DNA from: Corynespora cassiicola
Lineage: Eukaryota > Ascomycota > Dothideomycetes > Pleosporales > Corynesporascaceae
DNA length: 64,000 nt
Assembly: GCA_022059125.1 (NCBI GenBank)
Contig: JAEUWY010000007.1
Coordinates: 124,001 to 188,000 of the forward strand
Reading direction: 5' to 3'
A program made the translations under genes and the position numbers. The stretch's first letter is position 1. Each line of letters begins with the position of its first letter. Below are positions 1 to 12,100 of this stretch, piece after piece. Under the pieces are notes generated by a model. It worked only from the letters and a program-made list of their open reading frames with translations, ran no database searches and was not told the DNA's origin.

Positions 1-123
1 GCCCTCGCCCTTGGGGGGTTGTTTTTTTTCCTGTGTACCCGTCACCCAGCACCCAGCACCTCCTTATCTCTCCTCTCCCTCGGGACTCCGAACCCCCCTC
101 ACTCATTCGAACCCGCAGAACCC

Positions 124-723
124 TCACAACCTCGCCCCCTCTTCCCTCCCCGCCGCCCTCAACCCCTCCTCCCCGTCCACAAGCACACACCACCCCTCCC
201 CGCCGCCTCCCCCCTCTCCCGCAATCACGGCCTTGAACCTCGCCCTCGCCCACTCGAGCGTCTCGTCGTCGAAGCTGCCGGGCTGCAGCCACACGGCCGG
301 GACGCCGACGTCGTGGGCCTCCTTGAGCAGCGCCTTGGTCGCGGCCGGGGGGGTGATGACGGAGAGGGAGTGGTCCTGCGGGTTTGGGAGGGAGGAGGGG
401 GAGGGGAGGGTGGGGTGGGGGGAGGAGAGGGCGGTTATGGTGGGGGCGCGGGGGTTGAGGGGGGTGACGGGGAGGGAGTGGGCGAGGTACCACACGAAGA
501 CTGTGTAAGAGGTGTTAGCCGGGGGACCTGCTCTTCTTCTCATATCCTTTTCTGTTGCTTTTTTGGGCGTGGGCGAAGGTGGGTGGGGAGGGGGCTTACC
601 CTTGTGGCCGAACTTGCTGGTGTCGCTGGATGCGCCTGCGACGGCGAAGCGGGGGGAGCTGAAGAAGATTTTGAGTGCTTCTGTCATGGCGGCTTCCTTG
701 CGTTGGTTGCGCGTGGTGGGCAT
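124..723 (-). CDS. CoA-binding (Rossmann) domain protein
   Basis: Two exons (723-600, 500-124) joined by a GTAAG...ACAG intron give about 166 residues. A start at 687 would give 154 residues and is equally possible. Just after the second Met the protein reads FAVAGASSDTSKFGHKV and then WYLAHSLPVTPLNP, the nucleotide-binding loop and following strand of the small CoA_binding family (YccU-like). The splice restores this motif exactly (GHK|V), which supports the model. The C-terminal half carries the expected 'VWLQPGSFDDETLEWA' region. Family members are small cytosolic proteins that bind CoA or a related nucleotide; their reaction is mostly unknown. The middle is unusually rich in Ser/Pro, and the C-terminal Gly-rich run is not typical. 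Confidence 0.8.
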   Translation of the reverse strand: MPTTRNQRKEAAMTEALKIFFSSPRFAVAGASSDTSKFGHKGKPPPHPPSPTPKKATEKDMRRRAGPPANTSYTVFVWYLAHSLPVTPLNPRAPTITALSSPHPTLPSPSSLPNPQDHSLSVITPPAATKALLKEAHDVGVPAVWLQPGSFDDETLEWARARFKAVIAGEGGGGGEGWCVLVDGEEGLRAAGREEGARL

Positions 724-2407
724 GAGTGGGTGCTTTGCGCCTTTTAAGCCGTGGCGTCTCTCCAGAGGTGGGTTATCGGGCTGAATGTGCTGATGTCGAG
801 ATGCTTTGGCGGGGTGGTGGTGGGGGGTGGATGCCGAGGCAGAAGGGCGCGTCACGTCACAGTCTGGGGGGGTTCGCGTGCTGCGAGGTATTTGGAATCG
901 ACGTGTATTGTGCTATTTGGAATGCTTTTGGGAGAGGCAATTGATGGAAAAACCAACTGCAGGAGATCAAGCTCGAGTCTGATATTTGGAATCGGCCGTC
1001 TTGGGCGTCCAGGAAGTGGAAGGTCCCAAGCAGCCGCTGGAGTCAGCCTTGCGCGGCTCTTGGTGGGACGCGACTTCGCGCCGCCCTCGTCTCCACTTCT
1101 ACCCGCTCACATGACTCTTGCATTCACGACTCCAGATCTGACTCCGGCAAAAGTTGGAATGTTTATCGGACCCATGGAAAAATTTGGGGGCTTTCGTTTC
1201 TCCCCCAAATCATTGCCCTCGTGTCAACTGAGCCGCACTCTGGTGGCTTCCCAGCCCCCCCAATCAACGCCCTGCCACCAGCGCCTCACGAATCACTACG
1301 GGGAGGAATCATGAGACCTCTCCCCACGTTCTTGAATGAATCGCGTGCTCCGCCACGCTGGCATGGGCCGTCGATCACCCTTGGTGATATTGAAACAGGC
1401 ATACATTGCCCATGATTTGGTGCCTTGCTCCCTTTAAACGCCAAGTCTAGTTTCGATCAGGTTAGAAATGCGTGCTCCTTCTATGTTTGATAGTTGGACC
1501 GACTTCGTTTCACCCGAAAGCCTGCGGGATTCTGCCCTAACATGGAGTGTGATAAATTGGTTGCCTTTTGATTGCCTCGTTCTGCTTCTTGGGGGGGTGG
1601 ACTAGGAAGCCTCAGTGCGCTGATGCCCGTAGTATTGCTTCCGGTGCGGCTGGGAGTGCAGTCATCCTTCTATCGGTGGGTTATGCAGCTTGTAAACAAC
1701 CTATCAGCATCATCCGGGAGATGGGGCTGACCGGACATTTGTTATGGAGGATTAGTGAAGAAGTGTTTTGAAAGGACCCGAATAGATCGGGTAGGGCAAC
1801 GAGTAAGAGTCACCACCGGGGCCCAAGTCCAACGTGTTCAGCATCGGGACAGGCATGTCCATGCTCCCGAGCCCCTCATACCGAGTGACACCTGTCAGAC
1901 CTTGGGTTTGCTATGGCGATAGGATTGACTCCATCAAGAAGGCCTTTGCTGGTCCCATCACTGAGGGTTGGGTAGAACTGGGCAATGGCATATTCGGTTG
2001 CTAGAATAGATATGTAAGGCAAAGCCAGGTCTTCTCCTCATGCATCTTCTTTTACTATACTGTCCACGATGGCTCGACGTCTGACCTTCTCCAAATAGTT
2101 ACACCAAACTCTAAAGGTAGGCAGCTCTGGAGACTAGCAGAAAGACTGACAGGCCCAGAGTCCACAGAACTTGATCAGAGAACTCAAGATGCGGGAACTG
2201 ACTTCCAGCTGCCTACTACGTCTCGAGCTCTGTACCAAGTCATACAAGAAGACGGAAGTGGAAAGTTTGTTCTTACTCTGAGATATCAGTAAATGAAAAA
2301 TTTGTCAATTCTGAAATACGATAAATCTCAATCCTCTATTTGTTCTCTAGAATCATTTATTAAGTATTGGTTCTGATCCTGCAGACTGTACATGTCCACC
2401 CTCAACG
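724..2407. other. intergenic, no gene seen
   Basis: About 1.7 kb with only short open frames. None shows a domain, a signal peptide or a splice-supported extension. It holds the promoter of the CoA-binding gene and the 3' flank of the SDR. Confidence 0.6.
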
Positions 2408-3121
2408 CTACCACGGCACCTGACTCCCATCAAACCTAAAAAACTTCCCACTATCCTCCTTCCTCAACCCCCTCAGCACCTCCAACATGCCCTGAATGCT
2501 AACCTCAGGCTCGACCATGGCCCCCTTGCCCCCCATCCTCGTCTTCACCCACCCCGGATCCATACAAATCACAATCCCGCCATGACTCCTCTTCAAATCC
2601 CTCGCCTGGTGCAACGACAGCATATTCTGCGCCGCCTTGCTGATTGAATACGTACAGCACTTTGCCGTGCTCCTGGCCGACGTCAAACTCGCCAACCCAC
2701 TCGAAACATTCATCACCACCGCCCCCCTCGCAAGATACCTCTGCAGCGTCTGCACAATCTTGGCCGGGCCCAGCACATTCGTGTTCATGTGCCGCTCCAG
2801 CGACCTGGGGTCGATGGACACGGACGTGTCCGCCGACGACGCGTTCACGCCGGCAATGTTGAACACAAAGTCGAGGCTGGAGCCCGTCTTGGACAGGATC
2901 TCGGCGACGCGGAACTCGAGGCTGGAGATGGAGTCGGGCGACGAGACGTCGCATTCGATGATGTGCACGTTGCCATTGTAGGCGAGCGCCTTGAGCTCGG
3001 TGAGGTCGCTGCGGCGGCTGCGCACCGCGGCGATGATTTTGTTGTCCGGGTTGGGGCAGAGGTGGCGCACGAATTCGAGGCCGACGCCGCGGTTTGCGCC
3101 CGTGAGGAAGTAGGCGGGCAT
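2408..3121 (-). CDS. short-chain dehydrogenase/reductase (C-factor-like)
   Basis: Single-exon gene of 237 residues starting MPAYFLTGANRGVG. Visible SDR marks are the cofactor loop TGANRGVG near the N-terminus, NIAGVN (the NAG element), a catalytic Ser in NVSSGLAS, and the YSISK (Y-x3-K) motif. It should be a cytosolic NAD(P)-dependent oxidoreductase of the classical type, close to the CsgA/C-factor-like fungal SDRs; the substrate is unknown. The start at 3121 puts the cofactor strand at residue 4, as usual. The frame stays open for 91 more codons upstream, to 3394, and that extension contains a signal-peptide-like stretch (MLRASALLSFLFVTVLSA at 3322). Confidence 0.85.
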   Translation of the reverse strand: MPAYFLTGANRGVGLEFVRHLCPNPDNKIIAAVRSRRSDLTELKALAYNGNVHIIECDVSSPDSISSLEFRVAEILSKTGSSLDFVFNIAGVNASSADTSVSIDPRSLERHMNTNVLGPAKIVQTLQRYLARGAVVMNVSSGLASLTSARSTAKCCTYSISKAAQNMLSLHQARDLKRSHGGIVICMDPGWVKTRMGGKGAMVEPEVSIQGMLEVLRGLRKEDSGKFFRFDGSQVPW

Positions 3122-4622
3122 TTCACTTTTTCTTCTTCTTTTCCCTTTTGGGTTTATCCGAAGGGGTGGTAGAGGGGGTCTAGGCGCGTGTTTCAGGGTG
3201 GCGTGTACCTGGGTGATGGTACCGTGTATCGGATCGTGAAGACTGGAACAAAACTCTTCCAAGTTGGTGGCGGAAAGGACTGTGACAAAAAGAAAAGACA
3301 GCAGGGCGCTTGCTCGCAGCATTATAAGAATATTCCTCTTACTCTCCACATGAGAGCCACGCGACCGCAGACTGAAACTGGTTCGCTGGCGCATGTATGA
3401 GAGTTCGGTAGCATGATCTGCGACTCCTTGGGTACGCGCGCTTCATGCGCTGCTCTGCGTTTCGACATTTTGGCATGGCACTGTCATGCATGTCAATGTC
3501 AAGGTTTCGCATTGCAGAGCAGAGACCCGGCGCTGGAGCCTGCTTGGGCTTTTTGATGGAATGGTGAGGACTAGGGCGCGTTGCGACGCTCGGTTAGTCG
3601 TTCACGGGTCGGACCGGATCGTTACAGGCAAGGAGCTGAGGCAGGAGAAGGACTATTGGAATTAATGAACGTTGAGATATAAGGACAATATAGTACGCAT
3701 TTGGTGGAAACTGGGAAGAATAGGGATAGTGCCTATTTTGGTAAATGAGTGAGGGTTATCCTAGAATCACGACAGGCTCGCTCGAACTTGTTATGCGAAA
3801 CATGAGCTTTTGCCATCAGCCCTATCCGTCCCGTTCTATTACCAGCCTTCGGTTCACTTTTCGGTCCAAATACATATAAGATGCCGTTTCGCATCGCCTT
3901 TGATGTTTTTCTAAGCGCCCAGCATCAACCCAGTACCTCGTTTGGCTTATGTGCGGCTGAGCATTCGAGCTATATGTCGTCGACATACGATGATCTTCCT
4001 GAGCCATTAAGCTTCATGGAGGAGCTTCACCAACTTCTCGTAGGTCTACTTTGCCTGAGTGGGGGGCTTTTGCCTTCTCGCCTGATAGCGACACATTCGG
4101 ATATTTGAATTTTAGCACAGGGATGGATAAAACCCTGTGACGTATCGTCGCGGGGACGACAGCGGGATTGATAGAAGATCAAACCCAACGTTCACAAAGT
4201 TGGGGGCCAAATATCGAGTGCAAAGATGTCTTCAGCCTAATCGACAGTAAGAAATGTGCAGCGAAAAGCCCTGTCTAGTGGTGTGATCCGGGCTTATGAC
4301 GTCGACATCTCAACAAGGGCTATTGGATCTCTCCTGCTATAAGACATGATCTTCCCTTACCGTTCTTCCCAACCTATCATACAATCATCAGCCTCTGCGG
4401 GGTGTTATACTGCGCAGGGTGGACAGGGCTGGTTTCGCTTGCAGAATGACGTCGCGTTATGCGAAGGCGCATCATTTCGTTTGCCTTCTTTACCATCACG
4501 AACTTAAAAAACGGCGGAGGGGTGCTTAGACCGCGAATTCACAATAATTCATAGGCATTCATAATTTTAGAAAATTAGCAGAAGCATTTTAGCATCTTCC
4601 GGCAACTTAGCGAAGCTCAGTC
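3122..4622. other. intergenic, no gene seen
   Basis: About 1.5 kb. Small open frames, for example 3881-4108, have no recognisable domain or supporting splice signals. The first 270 bases overlap the open upstream extension of the SDR frame. Confidence 0.55.
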
Positions 4623-5232
4623 ATGGCACCACTTGCTGTTCGTTCTGCGGTAGTTCTTAACCATGCTGCGAACCTCTTGGCAGAATCCAGGTAAGAATGA
4701 ATTTATACTGTCCCGTTGCAGTCGGTTTGAAAGCGCTCCTCTGAATATATTTTCTAGCATCCATATTCTAGAGCCCCGTAAAGGGGGCAGCAGCAGTTCC
4801 AGTAGTGGTGGCCGCGGAAGCTCCAGAGGCGGCAGCGGAGGAGGAGGAGGAGGAGGTGGTGGTGGATCCGGCGACTCTGACGGCAAAAAGAAAAATATTA
4901 CTGGAACTGTAATCGCCGGCAGCGTCATAGGCGCCGTCGTTTTCTTGATTGTTTTGTTTTACGTCATCCATATCTACTGGCGTAGACGCAATGGGCACAA
5001 GACCTTTGCCGATCGATTCTTGAGGAAAAAGAAGGATACGGAGGAGGTGGAGCCAGCAGCCGCCGACAAAGTCACCATGAAGCAGATGGTCATGCCGGAA
5101 GACCACCCTTATAAGCAGCAGTTGGTCGCTGAGCACGAGGCGAAGAAGAAGGAAGCTGAACTCGGTGGGACGTGGGGTGCTACAGACGGGGACGCCAGGA
5201 CCCTGAGGCCCTCTACCGAGACTGCACATTAA
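4623..5232 (+). CDS. single-pass membrane protein with Ser/Gly-rich ectodomain
   Basis: Modelled as two exons (4623-4690, 4758-5232) with a GTAAGA...TTTCTAG intron, giving 180 residues. An alternative reads straight through from an ATG at 4663 (189 residues). The N-terminal part is short and weakly hydrophobic. A Ser-rich then Gly-rich linker follows, then one strong transmembrane segment (TVIAGSVIGAVVFLIVLFYV) and a basic cytoplasmic stop-transfer (HIYWRRRNGHK). The rest is a charged, coiled-coil-prone tail of about 80 residues. The layout recalls fungal cell-wall sensor-like or adhesin-like single-pass proteins, but no named domain is visible, so the function is unknown. It converges on the SNF2 gene with about 160 bases between stops. 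Confidence 0.65.
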
Positions 5233-5392
5233 TTCACTCTCTATGAGGGGGCGAAGGAAGATATTTTCAAGATGCTGTTACTGTGCGATTTTACTTTCTA
5301 ATCTGTATTTGTAGTTGTCTACCTGTATATCATAATTTCATTCCGTTCTGCAACAAACATATTGCTGTCATTCTTTGCCCCGAGATGACAGG

Positions 5393-8300
5393 TTAAGATA
5401 CGAAGAGTAAGTCTCTTAAGTCCTAGTCGCAGTATCAAGTCAGTATACCAAGTCGAATATTCCATATGAATACTGACCTTGGCCTTCTTAAGTTTGTCGT
5501 CGTCTGACCCATTCGTGTCAGTGCTCCAGCCGAGTTGAGCTAGGTACAGCTTCTTTTCCTGTTTTGTTTGGATGTACTACACGACCCCCTTTGTAAGCGA
5601 GTATCTAGGAGCTATGTAGAAAATCAATACATACTTGTTCGACTGTTTCCTGGGTGATGTAGCGCAAAACCGTCACCTTTTTGTCCTGGCCCAGCCTCAT
5701 GGCACGCCCAATAGCCTGTTTCTCAATCGAGGGGTTCCATTGCGGCTCGAGGATATGAATGCGACTCGCGACGGTAAGGTTCAGCCCAACTGCACCTGTG
5801 CCGAGTGTCATGAGCAGAGCCGGGAAGCTTGAGTCTTGCTGAAACAGGGTGAGCTGTTGGCGGCGCTCCGGTAGCGTAAGCGAGCCGTCAACCACGCAAT
5901 TTTGAATGCCACGGGCGGTGAGGTAGGCGGACGCTAGATGTATGGATTTTTTCCAGGATGAAAAAACGATACTATGAATCAAGCGTCAGCTAAGTACCTA
6001 CGAGGGAATGGGGAGCGATAGGTTCATACCATTTTTCTGTTGGGTGAAGAAGGATATCTCGTGTCAGAGCTTCGAACTTGGTACTGTGCCCTATCGGTTC
6101 AGGGGACACCATTTTCGAGCTACCCACCCTCTCTTTTTGCAGTCCTTGAATCGGATATAGTGTGTTACATAACGGGCAGAGAGTGCATTCTCCATAGGGT
6201 GAGCTTTGCTTGTTTTGTAACACACAGCTCACACAAAGGAGGTGCGAACAGTCAAGAAACATCCCAGAGTTGATCGATTCCTGCTCTCCGACTGAGTTTA
6301 CATCGCATGAGCAGTACGCACATATCGCTCCGTCCCTCTGCTCGAGCATTGAAAGTCCCTCATCTCCAGAAGAATTCATTTGATCAACAGCACTGGCCGG
6401 GCTGTACCCAAAAAGGCCGGAATTGCAAAACATTCGCAACCGCAAAATTGCACTAAAGATAATCCTATGCGCTTCTGTTGGATTGCTTCCGCTTATGGCC
6501 TTGTCGATGGCCTGTTTATGCTCATCTCCTATGTTGCAGTATTGCAATCGCTCTTCCTGTGTAAGTCGTACCTGCTCGATACGTTCGTCGGGATCAGGGA
6601 GCATGAGATGGTCTTTGGTACGCCGCAGGCAGATGCATCTCAAAAGATCACGCAAGCGCTGAAGACCCGCCTTGTTACCGTTTTCGATTGGGCGAGAAAC
6701 AACGGTGAGATAGCTTGATGAGCTATCTAACTGGGGAACGCGAAGGAACCGAATGAGGGCGCCCAGATCATTGAGCACATTCTGAATTGGTGTTCCGGTG
6801 AGACACCACCGGTGCCTGGCAGAGAGGGATAGTACTGAGCGGAACTGTCTTGTGTTCTGGTGCCGTATAGAGTGAGCTGTTCCAAAGTCAACTTTAAGCA
6901 AGCAGGGAGAATTTTAAGGACTCTGACCTTCATCGAGGACGATGCGAAACCAATGGACACTGTGAAGTGTGCCCTTCTGACTCGAATCTGCGGCAAGTGT
7001 TGCATACGTCGTCAACACTATATCTGACTGAGCCATTTCGGCTTCAGTCACTTTGGTTGAGCCGTGATATTTGGTACATCTCAGAAATCCGGGAGCAATA
7101 TGACTAGTGTTGTCAGCGAATGGTAACCCATGAATGGTTTTTTTTCGTACCGTGAAATTTCAGCCACCCAACCATCCATAAGTACTAACCAGTTAAAATC
7201 AGCAAATATATTTTCGTGTGGAGATGAATATAAACTGACAGACAGAGGGACATATCACAAGAGTAGCCCTTATTCGTTTCATAATCCCAGTCCGTCCGTT
7301 GAAACGGGCATCTTGGCTTGTGAATTGTTGTGCTCGGTCCAAGGCCATGCAAATGGCGGAGATCATTGTAAGTGTTTTCCCCAAACCCATCTCGTCTGCA
7401 ATGATACCTCCAAAATCTTCGGTTGGTCGCTGTGGTTGCTTGTATCCGGTAACGATATGTTCGTAGCTACAAAGATCTTCAGTTAAAGAACATTGGATCT
7501 CGGATTCGGGAGGACTTACTAATCTCGATTCCCAGCGTCGACCATATTCTTAAATAGCGAGAAGGACTCAGGCATGTGAGGCGATTCCCGCCGAGCGATA
7601 AAATCAAGGGCTTGCCTCTGGTGGCTGAATTTGGCGGATCAGCCAGCTGTAGGAATCAAAATCTAGCGTTCTGCACTCACGTTCTCAGTTCGGTAATGAC
7701 AATAGCTGTATTTACGTCTAAGGCCGTCAGGCTACCCGTTTGTTCTAGGTTGCCTAGTACCGTATTGATCATGTCGACGGACAGGTTGCTCACGGAATTC
7801 GGTGCGAGCGCTGGAGCAACCCACTCTGTGCTAGATCCATGCACAGATGGGAACACAATTTCGTGGGGATTGTTGTATGATATGGAACTATCGAGGAAGT
7901 CGGGACGTTGGAGGAAGAGGCCAGTGTCGGACAGAATTTTTCCCACGCGTGCGCCATTAGCTATAGACCCGAAGAGATAGATGTCAAGCTCTAGAAAAAC
8001 CGACTTGGCTGATGCTCTAACTTTCCGCACCTTTTCGGTCCACTCAGCGACAGAGACGTACACTTCATAACGCACCAAGCCTTTTGGATCCAGTTCCTGT
8101 AGTGCCTTCGCCATCTGCGTGTTGATTAGAGCAATTTCCGTGTCGTCGTGTGCTTCAAGAATGTACACCCTCTTCATGGTGATTCGAAGCTGATAGTAGT
8201 TGCTCGCTCCTCCCTCGACATTTGGTTGGACAGATGAAATATTGGGATCGTCGAGAAACTGCGCCTTGACCCTACAGAGCTGTCCGTAATCAGCAAATAG

Positions 8301-8539
8301 AGATGCAAATACGGATGTTTCGCGGTGCTTACCGTGCCATAGCAGACTTCTTCCATCCACCCTGGCGTACTCGGCAGTGAGGTGCAAGAAGTCTCGGTGC
8401 TGAAACTTGGAAGTGTATAGGGAGAGTCTATCGTGCATGATGAATTCGCTTCACGGTAGATGACGGAGGCCACTTGTCGCTTGGTAGGCCTTTCATCTGT
8501 CCGGGAATTTTCGCTAGAGGCCCTCTTCATGGAAGGCAT
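5393..8539 (-). CDS. SNF2-family helicase with RING finger (Rad5/HLTF-like)
   Basis: Ten exons: 8539-8333, 8258-7681, 7624-7520, 7466-7240, 7184-7151, 7103-6928, 6876-6030, 5971-5635, 5576-5478 and 5422-5393. All junctions are in frame and give 879 residues. Motifs in order: HQRQALDFIARRE (about residue 263), Walker A DEMGLGKT (about 322), DIVLTTYATLAA, DEAH rebuilt across an intron (about 443), LTGTPIQN (about 469), a C3HC4 RING (about 629-680, CAYC...CSHLLCVSC...CPLC), then the helicase-C domain with IVFSSWKKS and QAIGRAMRLGQ. The order ATPase-1, RING, ATPase-2 is that of Rad5/HLTF/Rad16 chromatin and DNA-damage remodellers, which couple translocation to ubiquitin ligation in the nucleus. 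At 879 residues with little before the ATPase, it is shorter than yeast Rad5, and no clear HIRAN domain is visible. It is probably a paralog in the expanded fungal family rather than Rad5 itself. Confidence 0.88.
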
Positions 8540-9109
8540 TGTCGCATCAAAACATCGAAAGAAGTGCGCGAAACATCGTCTTATCTAGAAAACCCAAGAG
8601 ATGCAGGAGGAGCTCGATGTGGCTCCTCACCCCTGTGATTCGCGTATGGAAAACAAGGCAGACACTAAGCAGGGTTACGCGTTTTAACCCAGCCCACGAG
8701 TTGCTCTAGTCCATAATGGAAATTTTGCAAATGTAAAAAACTGTAATAATATTTTATGTTTTCGATTTAATGAGTTATTCAACAAGTTGAGTAGACAGCT
8801 GAGAACATAAGGTAGGAAATACTAGTTAGGGCATATACAAACACCTGACGAGCAGACTCCGGTAGCTTCACCGGTGAAGCCGAGTCTTATCCAAGCCACA
8901 ACGCCAAGAGTTGTTATGGCAAATCAGCAGATGAAACGCGGCTCAACAATATATCAGCTGGCACGAGGGCGCAGCAAGGCTGACTCCGGGCTGAACACAG
9001 GAACAATACTCATGTAATAGCTCCAGACCTATTTTTCAGGCTCTTCCATCCCCCCAATTTTTGAATCAAAGCCACCACAGTGGGCAATTTATACAGCAAG
9101 GTGCCAAGA
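8540..9109. promoter_or_regulatory. divergent promoter region, SNF2/RING helicase and NLR
   Basis: 570 bases between the two divergent start codons. The middle (about 8720-8830) is AT-rich. I see no gene inside and cannot assign a specific operator. Confidence 0.5.
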
Positions 9110-12100
9110 ATGGCGACGCCTTTTGATCGGGTCCTCAAAGAATTCAAAGCAGACCTAGCCCAGCATGAGATCGACGACTTCAATTTCACCACTGCCGCAG
9201 ACCTAAAAAATGCCATCAGTAAGCTGCAGGAGAAACAAGCATCGGAAAAGCGCATGCAGAACTTACGCCGACTTAATTCCTTTGTTGAGGCGATGGACCA
9301 GTATGACAAGGTTGTTTCGGTGTTTCTGAATGCTACTGACTACCTGGGTTTCATCTGGGCATGTATTCATCCGCAGGATACTAGTGGCCTTGTGCTGACA
9401 TTTGAGATAGGGCCCTGCAAAATTCATGCTACTAGTAGATTTGCTCCAGATGTTTCTTCTCCCCCCAAACGACTAATTATAAGTAGGTGGCTAGCTCCGA
9501 AGCCGAGGCCTTGAACACCTTGCTCGATGCCTACGAAGAGATCGGGGATAATCTACCTTTATTAGAGCAATATGACTCTCTCAAGTTTCGTAACCAGTAC
9601 CTCCAAAAAATATTGGGCTTTCTTTATGAAGATATTCTGAAATTCCACCATCAAGCTATGAAACACTTCCGGCGACGAGGTTTGCTACACAAAAGTCGAA
9701 TTGAGAAAAATTCACTGACTAGTACCAAGCATGGGAAAAGATATTCAACGCGACGTGGAAAACCTTTAGATCCAGTTTCAGGAACATACTCCAGAATCTA
9801 CAGTCACACAAGAGATTGCTTGATAGCCAGACCTTACTTATGGGGGTCAAAGAGACGGAGGTAGCCATTGAAGAGCTCCAAAAAATGAGGAGAGCTCTTG
9901 AAGATGAATTCACACGCAGTCAAGAGGAAGAAGTCAAGAAAAGGCAGCGCACAGTTGTGACTTGGCTTTCTGCTGCGGACAGTACCTCCGATCATGACGA
10001 TTCCCTTGCAGCGCAAGAAAGTCTAACAGATAGTGGGAAGTGGTTACTGAAACAGGATTTGATCAGAGATTGGATTGATATCAGTCCTGTTGTAGAGCCG
10101 TGGCTCTGGATCAATGGAAAACCTGGAGCTGGTATGATGCGCCAAGAACATTTATATCAGCTCTAAGTTGCTGACAATCAGTGGCCAGGTAAAACCATTC
10201 TTGCCTCTACCCTTATAGAGGAATGTCGTGCTCGGACAGGTTCGGCTGTGGCTTATTTCTATTGCAAGCATGGAGATTCCACCCGAGACAATGTCATGGC
10301 ACTGACACGAAGCATCATACTTCAACTAGCACAGCTCAAGCCCACGCTGTTTCCCTTCCTTCTTGAGAAGGCCCTGTCTAGCAGCACTGAATCGCTGGAG
10401 TCACCCAAGGCTGCGAGGGAAATATTGAATGTGGCCATTGGTTGCTTCGATAACTTGTATCTCATCATTGACGGAGTTGACGAATGTGTCAAGGCCCAAA
10501 AGAATGAAATATCATCATGGATACGCTCTGCAGTTGCTACTAGCCTAGCAAACACTGCTGAAAACTTGCGTTGCTGTTTCATAAGCCAGGATGACAATGA
10601 CACTGGGAAGCTATTCAGATCATTTCCAACGTTTACGATCACAGCGCAACACAATGGTGATGATATCTTGCGCTATTGCCAACTCCAGGCAAGCGAGATA
10701 GGAGCGACCTTTGACCTACCGAATCAGGGCGTCCAAAGTCTGGCCAAATCTGTTGCTGAAAAAGCAGACGGTATAATCCCACTCGAAAAGCTGGTATATA
10801 TCTATATCTAATATATTATAGGAATGTTCCTCTATGCTAAGCTTGTCATGGAAAATCTGTCTTCTCAAATCTCCAAGGCGATGTTGAGGAAGGAGATAGA
10901 ATCAATACCACACGACATCAATCAATTGTAGGTTTTTAAGTTGAACTTGAGATGTCAGATGTTGGGATCTAACACATTCCAGATATTACCGTATAAGAAT
11001 TCGAATCTTCGATGAATCAAGTCCCCAAGAGAGAAACATGGCCAAAAAATTGCTCAGCTGGCTGCTCTGCGCAAAAAGGCCTCTGAAGTGGCACGAAGTG
11101 CAGGGTTGCATTTGTTTAGACCCAGAGGATTGCTCATTTGATCCCGATAGAAAACTTGTGAGAGATGTGAAGCACTTTTGTGGATCATTGGTTGAAGTCA
11201 GAAAAAGTGGTGCGATAGCCATTGTGCATCTCACTGCAAAGTTGTGAGTGCTGCTATCTTCCGACCCTTGCATGTTTTCTAACTAAATTCTGTTTGAAGA
11301 TTCCTTGAGCACGAGCCAGAATTACCCAGACAGACTGAAATGCTCAATCTGACTCGGTTATGCTTTTCTCAACTGGCACTCGACTCCCATAACATGAACA
11401 TTACCCAAGATTCCACACGAAAATATGTCCTCACTGGCCATTATGCGTTCACAGAGTATGCTCTAGTGCATGCTTTTGACCATTTACACGACTTGTGCTC
11501 GCAGATAGAAATGATTTCTGCTTCAGATTATAGCAAGTTATGCGGGACTCTAAGAAGTTTCGTTTCAAGACGGGTCAATGTTTTTGCGAAAGAAGCACTC
11601 TCTCCAACATCTGTGGACAGCCTTGAAGTGTTCAAGAAAGAGGATTTCGTCACCAACCTCAAGCGCGCTGCCATCTACACAAAAAATCTTCGCCGAGGTT
11701 CTATGAAAGACAACGCTGAAGCCTTGGCTTTGGAGCTTGACGTAAAGCTGTCCAATGTACGATCGATGATGGAGAATATGATTTCACGGGAACACATTCT
11801 TGCTCTACTTGAGCCCATATACGGGAATAATCTCTTCAAATGCCCCTATTTGCATTGTGTCTCATTCCAGGAAGGATTTAAAAATCAGCATTCCCGGGAT
11901 ACGCATCTCAAAAAGCATGAACGCTCTTTCTACTGTCTGTTAAACGGATGTCATTCTTCCATGGTCGGTTTTAGCACGGCTGAGAATCTTGAGAAGCACA
12001 AAGCAGACTATCACAAGGATTCATACGATGGCAACGGCTTTCCATGGCATGGCACCCTAGAATCTTTGAAAATCGTTGAAGAAATCAAAGGGGGCAACTT

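Noticed and set aside
99..125. B-box-like GGTTCGAAT word on the minus strand, possible tRNA
   Set aside because: No A box, no acceptor-stem pairing at tRNA distance, and it lies at the 3' end of a protein gene.
8258..8332. Shorter 61-base version of intron 1 in the SNF2 gene (acceptor CTGTAG)
   Set aside because: It puts the next exon out of frame; the 74-base version ending GCGCAG keeps the frame and joins EVCYGT to FLDDPN.
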